This document shows positions 7,569-14,423 of a stretch of DNA of 34,575 bases, piece by piece. Location: NCBI GenBank assembly GCA_016282135.1, contig JAEEKA010000040.1, positions 1 to 34,575 on the forward strand. Reading direction: 5' to 3'. The notes beneath the pieces were generated by a model that saw only the letters and a list, made by a program, of their open reading frames with translations, ran no database searches and was not told the DNA's origin. The translations under genes were made by a program, and so were the position numbers. Positions within the stretch are counted from its first letter, which is position 1. Each line of letters opens with the position of its first letter. Source of the DNA: Oscillospiraceae bacterium. Lineage in GTDB: Bacteria > Bacillota > Clostridia > Oscillospirales > Oscillospiraceae.

Positions 7569-8979
7569 GCAGCGCCTCCCGCTCGTTGGGCAGTTCCCCG
7601 GAAAGAACCGCCTCCAGCAGGGCGTTGAGGGTCCGCCCGATCTCAGGGCCGACGGGATACCCCAGGGCAATCAGGTCGTTTCCGTCGATTTGCAGGTCCG
7701 TTACTCTGAAGCAAGGAGGCTGGGCCAGAATCTCCCGGGCCAGGACCTCCAGCCGGTCGCAGGCCTTGACCCGGCCCCAATAATCCGGATGGTGGGCCAG
7801 GGAATCCGCCCGTTTCAAATCCAGCAGCCGGAAGAAATCTTCCACGCCCAGTTTGCCGATGAGCTTGCGGATCGCCCGCTCCTCGGCTGACGACGCAGCG
7901 CTTGTAGGGGACGGCATCCTCGACGCCACGAGCCCGTCTGTTTGGGATTTGTCCAGGCTGTCGGGGACGCCGGCCTCTACGGGCGGATCAATGGGGTAAT
8001 CGTGCAGCTCCACCAGAGTCGATACGCGGTTGACCGTGTCGTGGTCGAAGCGCAGGCGGGTCAAAATCTCCCGGGCCATGGGGCCGCTGCGCTTGGCGTG
8101 GCCGTAGAAGTGGCCCCGGCCCTCCTCATCCACCGTAAAGCAGGCGGGCTTGCCCACGTCGTGCAGCAGGGCGGCCCAGCGGAGAATGGGCTCCGGGGGC
8201 GTCGCCTCCACCGCGGCGGCGCTGTGTCCCAGCACGTCGAAGCAGTGGTATTTGTTTCGCTGATCCAGACCGGCCATCGGGGCCAGCTCCGGCAGGGGAA
8301 CCGCCAGAATCTCCCAATATTCCGTGATGATCCGGCGGGCGGCAGGGCCGCAGATCAGCTTGGTCAGCTCCACCGCGATCCGCTCCAGGCTCACCAGCTC
8401 CAGGCTGCCCCGCAGGGCATGCGCGGCGGCGGCAGTGGCTGGGGCAATCTCAAAATCCAGTTGGGCCGCAAAGCGCAGGGCCCGGAGAATCCGCAACGCG
8501 TCTTCTTCAAAGCGCTTGTACGGGTCTCCCACGCAGCGGATGATCCGCTTGCCCAGATCCGCCTGACCGCCGAAGGGGTCGATGATCTCGCCGGCAAGAC
8601 TGCAGGCCATGGCGTTGACGGTAAAATCCCGCCGGGCCAGATCCTCGGTGAGAGAGGGGGTGAAGGCCACGGCGTCGGGGTGGCGGTGGTCGGAATAGCC
8701 GGTCTCGGTGCGGAAGGTGGTGATCTCCAGGGGCAGGCCCTCCAGCAGGACGGTGACGGTGCCGTGCTTGAGGCCGGTTTCTATGATCCGTTCCCCGGCA
8801 AAGACCGCCTCTACCTGCTCCGGCAGGGCGGCGGTGGTGATATCCCAGTCCCCGGGCGTCCTGCCCAGGAGACTGTCCCGGACGCAGCCGCCCACCAGGA
8901 ACGCCGCGTAACCCGCCGCGCTCAAGCGCGATAGGGCCTCGCGGGCCGAAGCCGGAACGGTACCGCCCTCATTTTGCAT
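7546..8979 (-). CDS. cca: CCA-adding tRNA nucleotidyltransferase with HD domain, carrying an in-frame repeat
   Basis: 477 residues from the ATG at 8979. FLVGGCVRDSLLG and GDWDI form the nucleotidyltransferase active site (GG...DxD); RRDFTVNAMA and RILRALRFAAQLDF are the next class II motifs, and LLHDVGKP is an HD phosphohydrolase motif. The enzyme adds or repairs the 3' CCA of tRNAs in the cytoplasm. The start is uncertain: the open frame reaches a GTG at 9057 that overlaps the previous stop as GTGA, but the extra 26 codons are only repeat DNA, and neither start has a good ribosome site. From 8979 the distance to VGG fits the family. About residues 334-359 are encoded by a REP-pair repeat (7904-7980), between the HD domain and the C-terminal helices. 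Confidence 0.92.
   Translation of the reverse strand: MQNEGGTVPASAREALSRLSAAGYAAFLVGGCVRDSLLGRTPGDWDITTAALPEQVEAVFAGERIIETGLKHGTVTVLLEGLPLEITTFRTETGYSDHRHPDAVAFTPSLTEDLARRDFTVNAMACSLAGEIIDPFGGQADLGKRIIRCVGDPYKRFEEDALRILRALRFAAQLDFEIAPATAAAAHALRGSLELVSLERIAVELTKLICGPAARRIITEYWEILAVPLPELAPMAGLDQRNKYHCFDVLGHSAAAVEATPPEPILRWAALLHDVGKPACFTVDEEGRGHFYGHAKRSGPMAREILTRLRFDHDTVNRVSTLVELHDYPIDPPVEAGVPDSLDKSQTDGLVASRMPSPTSAASSAEERAIRKLIGKLGVEDFFRLLDLKRADSLAHHPDYWGRVKACDRLEVLAREILAQPPCFRVTDLQIDGNDLIALGYPVGPEIGRTLNALLEAVLSGELPNEREALLTKCKRR
7904..7980. repeat. BIME-like inverted REP pair inside cca
   Basis: 77 bp beginning GTAGGGGACGGC and ending GACGCCGGCCTCTAC, so GTAG faces inward from both ends, with a short linker in the middle. 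It aligns with intergenic copies at 18376, 23862 and 33546 in length and end sequence. It is translated on the - strand as part of cca with no stop. Confidence 0.75.
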
Positions 8980-9045
8980 TTTGCATTTTGCAGTTTGCAG
9001 TTTGCCCGCCTCTGCCTCGGGCGGGCGGCCAGTGGCCGCCCCTAC
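8971..9045. repeat. Heptamer repeats plus a GTAG hairpin at the cca 5' end
   Basis: 8971-9005 is a run of 7-base units (ATTTTGC, then AGTTTGC). 9023-9045 on the - strand is GTAG followed by a 9-bp stem GGGCGGCCA/TGGCCGCCC with a one-base centre. Together they separate the methionine gamma-lyase family gene from the cca domain proper and contain the ATG used for cca. Confidence 0.8.
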
Positions 9046-9053
9046 AAGCCTGC

Positions 9054-10334
9054 TCACAGGGCAGCCAGGCCGGCGTTTACCATCTCCTGCAAGGACCGCA
9101 GGATGCCCAGCTTGGCGTGATACCAGGTGAGGCCGCCCTGAAAGTAGACGGCGTAGGGGGGACGGATGGGGCCGTCGGCAGAGAGCTCGATGGAGGAGCC
9201 CTGGACAAAGGCGCCGGCAGCCATGATGACCTGGCTGTCGTAGCCCGGCATGGCCCAGGGGATGGGCTCCACATAGGAGTCCACGGGAGCGGCGGCCTGG
9301 ATGCCCTTGCAGAAGGCCCGCATGGCCGCCTCGGAGCCCAGCTCTACCGCCTGAATGATGTCGTGCCGTTCCTCTGCGCTGCCGGGAATCACCCGGAAGC
9401 CCAGGCGCTCATAGAGGGCGGCGGCAAAGATGGCGCCCTTTTCGGCTCCGGCCACCACCGTGGGGGCCAGGAAGAGGCCCTGGTAGAAACTGGGCAGGAT
9501 ACCTAAGTTCGCCCCAACCTCCTGGCCCAGGCCGGGGGCGGAGAGACGGTAGGCGCAGCGTTCCACGCAGGCCTTGGTGCCCACGATGTAGCCGCCGATG
9601 GGAGCCAGCCCGCCGCCGGGGTTCTTGATGAGGCTGCCCACGCACATGTCCGCGCCCACCTGGGAGGGCTCGATGGCCTCCACGAACTCGCCGTAGCAGT
9701 TGTCCACCATCACCAGCACGTCGGGCTTGATGCCCTTGCAGAAGGCGATCAGCTCCCCGATCTGGGCCACGGAGAACGAAGGCCGGGTGGCGTAGCCCTT
9801 GGATCGCTGGATGGTGATGAGCTTGGTTTTGGGGGTGATGGCGGCCCGGATCGCTTCATAGTCAAAGCTGCCGTCCGGCAGCAGGTCCGCCTGCCGATAG
9901 GATACCCCGTACTCCGCCAGGGAGCAGGGAGAGGGCCGGATGCCGATGACCTCCTGGAGGGTGTCGTAGGGCGCGCCCACCGGGGAGAGCAGCTCGTCTC
10001 CCGGCAGGAGATTGGCAGAGAGGGCCACGGTGAGGGCGTGGGTGCCGCAGGTGATCTGGGGCCGCACCAGAGCGGCCTCCGTTCCGAAGATATGGGCGTA
10101 GACCTGTTCCAGCCGCTCCCGGCCCACGTCGTCGTAGCCGTAGCCGGTGGTGGCGGCAAAGCAGGCCGCGTCCACCCTGGCCTCCCGCATGGCCAGGATC
10201 ACCTTGCCCTGGTTCAGCTCGGCCATTTGGTCAATTATTTCAAAACGGTCCTTCAAATCGGCCAGAGCCCGTTCCCCAAAGGCGTACACCTCCGGGGAAA
10301 TGCCGTTTTTCTCGTAAGTTTCTAACAGTGTCAT
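9054..10334 (-). CDS. Methionine gamma-lyase / aluminium-resistance family PLP enzyme (YnbB-like)
   Basis: 426 residues. VDNCYGEF, then VGSLIKNPGGGLAPIGGYIVG with the likely PLP lysine at K237, place it in the fold-type I PLP family annotated as methionine gamma-lyase or aluminium-resistance protein (B. subtilis YnbB; Pfam Met_gamma_lyase). Family members cleave or transfer sulfur amino acid side chains, but the true substrate of the YnbB branch is not settled. The length is normal. AAGGAA lies eight bases before ATG. It runs into cca with a possible 4-base GTGA overlap. A promoter with a palindrome over its -35 is seen at 10364-10408. Confidence 0.9.
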   Translation of the reverse strand: MTLLETYEKNGISPEVYAFGERALADLKDRFEIIDQMAELNQGKVILAMREARVDAACFAATTGYGYDDVGRERLEQVYAHIFGTEAALVRPQITCGTHALTVALSANLLPGDELLSPVGAPYDTLQEVIGIRPSPCSLAEYGVSYRQADLLPDGSFDYEAIRAAITPKTKLITIQRSKGYATRPSFSVAQIGELIAFCKGIKPDVLVMVDNCYGEFVEAIEPSQVGADMCVGSLIKNPGGGLAPIGGYIVGTKACVERCAYRLSAPGLGQEVGANLGILPSFYQGLFLAPTVVAGAEKGAIFAAALYERLGFRVIPGSAEERHDIIQAVELGSEAAMRAFCKGIQAAAPVDSYVEPIPWAMPGYDSQVIMAAGAFVQGSSIELSADGPIRPPYAVYFQGGLTWYHAKLGILRSLQEMVNAGLAAL

Positions 10335-10363
10335 AGTTTTTTCCTTGAATAAAAGCCGAAGAA

Positions 10364-10408
10364 TGGATAATGAATAATTGTGGTATTCTCAAATTGCTGT
10401 TTGAGAAT
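10364..10408 (-). promoter_or_regulatory. Promoter with overlapping palindrome upstream of the methionine gamma-lyase family gene
   Basis: On the - strand TTGAGA (10387-10392), a 17-base spacer and TATCCA (10364-10369) form a moderate sigma-A promoter that would start about 20 bases before the ATG. The -35 lies in the arm of a perfect inverted repeat, ATTCTCAAA (10385-10393) and TTTGAGAAT (10400-10408), with a six-base spacer, which would suit a repressor dimer. Confidence 0.45.
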
Positions 10409-10467
10409 GAATTGAAAAACAGGTACGCGGACAGCAGGGTGCCGTTCCTGGAACACAGGGGATGGGC

Positions 10468-10528
10468 GGACAAGCAATGCTTGTCCCTACGGGCGCTGAA
10501 CCGGCGGGCGCACACTGTGCGCCCCTAC
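10468..10528. repeat. Two GTAG hairpins (GGACAAGC and GGGCGCAC types)
   Basis: 10468-10490 and 10506-10528 each have, on the - strand, GTAG followed by a 9-bp perfect stem with a one-base centre (GGACAAGCA/TGCTTGTCC and GGGCGCACA/TGTGCGCCC). They lie in the same orientation, 15 bases apart. Confidence 0.8.
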
Positions 10529-10534
10529 AGACGC

Positions 10535-10610
10535 TGACTCTGAACCCTGAACCCTGAACCACGGCGGCCAGGGGTCTGGCCGCCCTACTTCTTACCTCTT
10601 ACTTCTTACC
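10535..10610. repeat. Two heptamer runs around a GTAG hairpin at the msrA 3' end
   Basis: 10535-10560 has 7-base units of TGAACCC type. 10563-10588 on the - strand is GTAG plus an 8-bp stem GGCGGCCA/TGGCCGCC with a six-base loop. 10587-10610 has units of CTTACTT/CTTACCT type that overlap the last codons and stop of msrA. Confidence 0.75.
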
Positions 10611-11092
10611 TTTTTGATCAAATCTCGCGGAATGTGGCAATAGCCGTTTGGATTCTTTTCCAGATAGTCCTGGTGGTATTCCTCGGCGGGGAAGAACTGC
10701 TCTAAGGGCTTGAGCTCGATGGCGGTCTTCTGGCCGATCTTGGCCTCCAGCTTGTCCAACTCCGCCCTGATGGTGGGCACCAAGGCTGGGTCGGTATAAT
10801 AAATGCCGGTGCGGTACTGCTCGCCCTCGTCCTCGCCCTGCTTGTTGACGGAGGTGGGGTCGATGGTCATGAAGTAGCAATCCAGCAGCTCCGGGGTGGG
10901 GAGTACGGTCTCGTCATAGACCACCTCCACAGTCTCGGCATGGCCGGTGCCCTCGTGCTTCACCTGCTCGTAGCTGGGGTTCTCGGTGCGTCCGTTGGCG
11001 TAGCCCACGCGGGTAGATTCCACGCCGGGAAGCTGCTTCAAAAAATGCTGGGCGCCCCAGAAGCAGCCCGCCGCCAGATATAAGGTCGTCAT
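10592..11092 (-). CDS. msrA: Peptide methionine (S)-S-oxide reductase
   Basis: 166 residues starting MTTLYLAAGCFWGAQHFL; C10 in the GCFWG motif is the catalytic cysteine of MsrA, which reduces methionine-S-sulfoxide in proteins and repairs oxidative damage in the cytoplasm. GHAETVEVVYD and EQYRTGIYY are further family motifs. There is no fused MsrB domain. I chose the ATG at 11092 because GGAGG lies before it; the frame stays open ten codons further with no ribosome site. The last residues, VRSKR, are encoded by heptamer repeat DNA. It lies between topB and the PLP enzyme, separated from both by repeat-rich spacers of about 190 and 260 bases. Confidence 0.96.
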   Translation of the reverse strand: MTTLYLAAGCFWGAQHFLKQLPGVESTRVGYANGRTENPSYEQVKHEGTGHAETVEVVYDETVLPTPELLDCYFMTIDPTSVNKQGEDEGEQYRTGIYYTDPALVPTIRAELDKLEAKIGQKTAIELKPLEQFFPAEEYHQDYLEKNPNGYCHIPRDLIKKVRSKR

Positions 11093-11112
11093 TTTGTATC
11101 CTCCTTTTTCGC

Positions 11113-11235
11113 GGGCGTACAATGTGCGCCCCCTGTTATGCGGTAAATACGAATACGTAACGTAGGGACAAGCATCGCTTGTCCGTTTATCGACACGCCA
11201 ACAATCGTCCGCGGACGAGCACTGCTCGTCCCTAC
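11113..11235. repeat. Three REP-like hairpins between topB and msrA
   Basis: In order: a GGGCG/CGCCC hairpin with a decayed foot (11113-11132), GTAG plus GGACAAGC/GCTTGTCC on the + strand (11162-11184), and GTAG plus GGACGAGCA/TGCTCGTCC on the - strand (11213-11235). The last two face each other. Confidence 0.8.
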
Positions 11236-11279
11236 AGCGTAAACATTTGCTGTTGCGTTCCGCTGCGGTTCATTTTGCA

Positions 11280-13460
11280 TTACTTCTTGCTGGCCAGCCA
11301 CTTCGCCAAGGCGTCCGCCATGGCGGGGTTGGTGTCCGACTTCTGCTCCTGCTGGGCCATATAGCGGCGAACGTCGGACTTTCCCGCGCCGTCCTTCTTC
11401 CGTCTGGCCTCGAAGTCCGAGAGCTTTTCCCGGTAGCCGCAGGCGCAGGCAAAGGTCTGCTTGTCCCCCTCGCCCCAGATCTCCATCTTCTTGTGGCAGT
11501 TGGGGCAGCGGGCGTTGGTGACTTGGGTGGTGCGCTTGCGGAAGCCGCAGTCCCGGTCCGGGCAGACCAGCAGCTCTCCCCGCTTGTCCTTCACCAGAAG
11601 CAGCAGCTTGCCGCATTGGGGGCAGGGTTTTCGGGTCTGGTTGTCATGGGAGTAGGTGGCCTGGCTGGCCTTCACGTCCTTGACAAGCTGGGTGGCGTAC
11701 TTCCGCATTTCCGCCACGAAATCGGCGTCCCGCTCCTGTCCCTTGGCAATCCGGGCCAGCCGGTCCTCCCAGCGGGCGGTGAGCTCCGCGCTGCGCAGCT
11801 CCGCCGGGGCCAGGCCCACCAGCTGGATGCCCTTGGAGGTGGGCACCAGGCTCTTGCCCTGGCGCTCCACGTAGAAGCTGGAAAAGAGCTTTTCGATGAT
11901 GTCCGCCCGGGTGGCGGGGGTGCCCAGACCGGAGGTCTCCTGCAAAATCTTTTGCAGGTTTTTGTCCGACACCTGACCCTGGGGATGCTCCATGGCCGTC
12001 AGCAGGGTGGCCTCGGTGTAGCGGGCGGGGGGAGAGGTCTTGCCGTTGGTAAGGCGGAGCTTCCGCACCTTGAGCCGCTGGCCCTTTTGCAGGTCCGGCA
12101 GGCGCTGGTCCTCTTCCTCGGTCTCCTCCTCGTCCTCCAGGGCGGAGAAAATCTTGTCGTAGGCCGCCTTCCAGCCCGGGTCCAGGACCCGCTTGCCGGA
12201 GGCGGTGAAGGTCTCATTGCCGATTTTCACCGTCAGGGAAACGGACTCATATTCGTAGGGCGGCATCAGCACCGCCAGGAAGCGGCGAACCACCAGATCA
12301 TAGATATTTTTTTCCGGCCCCGTCAGGTCGTAGAGGCTGGCCGCCTCCTCGGTGGGGATGATGGCGTGGTGATCCGTGACCTTGGCGTTGTTCACCAGGT
12401 ATTTCGTCTGCAGGGGCTTCTTCCGCTGCACCGCCCAAGCCAGCTCCTTATATTCCCCCTGGGCCACGGCCCGGAGGCGGTCCGGCAGGGTGGGCACCAC
12501 GTCGTCGGAGATATAGCGGCTGTCGGTGCGGGGGTAGGTGAGGGCCTTGTGGCGCTCGTAGAGGCTCTGCATCAAATTCAGGGTCTCCTTGGCGGAGTAG
12601 GCGTACTTCTTGTTGGCGTCCCGCTGGAGCTCCGTCAGATCGTAGGCCGCCGGAGGCGGGGTCTGCTTCTTCATCTTGGAAATCTGGGTGATGACGGCCT
12701 CCTTGCCCTCGCACTGCTTCAGCAGCGCTTCCAGCTTTTCTTTGTCGAAGGAACGGCCGTTGCCCTTCTCGTCCTTCCAGTTGGCCCGGAAGCCCTCCAG
12801 CTCGGCGCAGAGGCCGTAGAAGTCCTTGGGGACGAATTTCCGGATTTCCTCCTCCCGGGCTACCACCAGGGCCAGCGTCGGAGTCTGGACCCGGCCGGCA
12901 GAGAGCTGGGCGTTGTGCTTGCAGGTCAGGGCCCGGGTCACGTTGAGGCCCACAAGCCAGTCCGCCTCGGACCGGGCCTGGGCGGATCTGAAGAGGTTGT
13001 CGTAGTCCTTGGCGGGCTTCAGGTTGGCGAAGCCCTCCTTGATGGCCTTGTCGGTCTGGGAGGAGATCCACAGACGGCGGGCGGGCTTATTCCACCCGGC
13101 CTTCACCATGATCCACCGGGCCACCAGCTCGCCCTCCCGGCCTGCATCGGTGGCGATGACCAGGTCGGACACGTCGCCCCGCTTCATCAGGGCCGTGACC
13201 ACCTTGTACTGCCGGGAGGTCTCGGGGATCACCACCAGCTTCATTTTCTCGGGGAGCATGGGCAGATCGTCCATGTTCCACTTTTCCAATTTTTTATCGT
13301 AGACGTCCGGATCCGCCAGGGTCACCAGATGGCCCAGGGCCCAGGTGACGATGTACCGGTCGCCCTCCATGTAGCCGTCGGCGCCCCGCCGACAGCCCAG
13401 CACCCGGGCCAGCTCCTTGCCGACGGAGGGTTTTTCCGCTAAAACCAATGTCTTTGCCAT
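11280..13460 (-). CDS. topB: DNA topoisomerase III (type IA)
   Basis: 726 residues. The N-terminal Toprim domain shows LAEKPSVGKELA and ATDAGREGEL. The active-site tyrosine is Y309 in LTYPRTDSRYI, and SAGRVQTPTL is also typical. The C-terminus has two four-cysteine zinc ribbons (CPQC...CPDRDC and CPNC...CACG). TopB relaxes and decatenates single-stranded regions of DNA and works with RecQ-type helicases. AAGGAG lies before the ATG. The gene starts 15 bases after mscS, so it probably shares the transcript that begins upstream of the repeat-domain protein gene. TopB-type genes also occur on integrative elements, but nothing else here suggests one. Confidence 0.95.
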   Translation of the reverse strand: MAKTLVLAEKPSVGKELARVLGCRRGADGYMEGDRYIVTWALGHLVTLADPDVYDKKLEKWNMDDLPMLPEKMKLVVIPETSRQYKVVTALMKRGDVSDLVIATDAGREGELVARWIMVKAGWNKPARRLWISSQTDKAIKEGFANLKPAKDYDNLFRSAQARSEADWLVGLNVTRALTCKHNAQLSAGRVQTPTLALVVAREEEIRKFVPKDFYGLCAELEGFRANWKDEKGNGRSFDKEKLEALLKQCEGKEAVITQISKMKKQTPPPAAYDLTELQRDANKKYAYSAKETLNLMQSLYERHKALTYPRTDSRYISDDVVPTLPDRLRAVAQGEYKELAWAVQRKKPLQTKYLVNNAKVTDHHAIIPTEEAASLYDLTGPEKNIYDLVVRRFLAVLMPPYEYESVSLTVKIGNETFTASGKRVLDPGWKAAYDKIFSALEDEEETEEEDQRLPDLQKGQRLKVRKLRLTNGKTSPPARYTEATLLTAMEHPQGQVSDKNLQKILQETSGLGTPATRADIIEKLFSSFYVERQGKSLVPTSKGIQLVGLAPAELRSAELTARWEDRLARIAKGQERDADFVAEMRKYATQLVKDVKASQATYSHDNQTRKPCPQCGKLLLLVKDKRGELLVCPDRDCGFRKRTTQVTNARCPNCHKKMEIWGEGDKQTFACACGYREKLSDFEARRKKDGAGKSDVRRYMAQQEQKSDTNPAMADALAKWLASKK

Positions 13461-13475
13461 AAAAATACTCCTTGC

Positions 13476-14408
13476 TTACTTGCCCTGATGCACCACAACC
13501 TGGGGGAAGGGAATCTCGAAGCCGTTGTCGTCCAGCAGCAGCTTCACGTCCCGGTTCAGGGCCCGCCGTGCCTGGAAGAAGGTCTCCTCGCTGGTGTACA
13601 CGGAGAATTTCAGATTCACGCCGCTCTCCGCCAGCTCGTCCACACCCATGTAGCGGATGTCGCTCAGGTACAGCTCCGGGTGGTTTTCCCTGGTGCCGGG
13701 CAGAACCTCCCGCATGAGCTTTTCCAGCTTCCGCAGGTCGGACTTGTAGGACACGGCGCAGACGATGATGGCCAGAGAATCCACCCGGGAGCGGTTCTGG
13801 AAGTTGCGAATATCCGAGTTGTTGACCACCTTCAGGTTGCCGCCGTCGTCCTCGATGACAGTGGTACGGACGCCGATGCTCCGCACCACGCCCCGGACGT
13901 CGTCCAGCACGATGATGTCGCCCACGCTGTACTGATTTTCAAAGATGATGAAGGCGCCGGTGATGATATCCTCAATGAGGCTCTGGGCGCCGAAGCCGAT
14001 AATCAGGCCGATGATTCCGACGCCCGCCAGAACCGCGCCGGTGTCCACCCCCAGGATGGTCAGGCCCCAGACCACCGCCGCCACGACGGCAATGTATTTC
14101 AGCAGGCCCGTGAGCATTTCCGTCACGGTGAAGCTGCGGTTGCCCTGCTTGCCGATGAGCTTCAGGATCAGCTTCAGAATCTGGTAGCAAAGCCACACCA
14201 GGCAGATGGCCAGGGCCAGGGTCACAAGCTGGGCAGCGGTGGTCTTCCCGTCATGGGTGAAGATCAGGTTGCTGCGCTCGGCCTCGGCAATGGAGTCCTT
14301 CAGCTCCGCCGACAGGGGAAGCCAGTTGGGATTTGCCAGGAACAGGGCGATAATCGCCACGATAACAATGGCAACGTAGGTTTTCGCGCCGGTTTTTTTC
14401 TTGTTCAT
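13476..14408 (-). CDS. Small-conductance mechanosensitive channel (MscS/YkuT-like)
   Basis: 310 residues. Three hydrophobic segments (about 10-26, 60-86, 106-150) are followed by the MscS beta domain with VGDIIVLDDVRGVVRSIGVRTT and VVNNSDIRNFQNRS. The pore helix region GVGIIGLIIGFGAQSLIEDIITG is the glycine/alanine-rich TM3 of the family. Such channels open when membrane tension rises and release solutes after hypo-osmotic shock. GGAG lies before ATG. It lies between the large repeat-domain protein gene (15 bases upstream) and topB (15 bases downstream), so all three are likely one operon. Confidence 0.94.
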   Translation of the reverse strand: MNKKKTGAKTYVAIVIVAIIALFLANPNWLPLSAELKDSIAEAERSNLIFTHDGKTTAAQLVTLALAICLVWLCYQILKLILKLIGKQGNRSFTVTEMLTGLLKYIAVVAAVVWGLTILGVDTGAVLAGVGIIGLIIGFGAQSLIEDIITGAFIIFENQYSVGDIIVLDDVRGVVRSIGVRTTVIEDDGGNLKVVNNSDIRNFQNRSRVDSLAIIVCAVSYKSDLRKLEKLMREVLPGTRENHPELYLSDIRYMGVDELAESGVNLKFSVYTSEETFFQARRALNRDVKLLLDDNGFEIPFPQVVVHQGK

Positions 14409-14423
14409 ATCTCTGTCTCCTCT

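Noticed and set aside
11280..13460. topB as a marker of an integrative element
   Set aside because: No relaxase, integrase, type IV secretion or att-like repeats are nearby; neighbours are chromosomal housekeeping genes with like composition.
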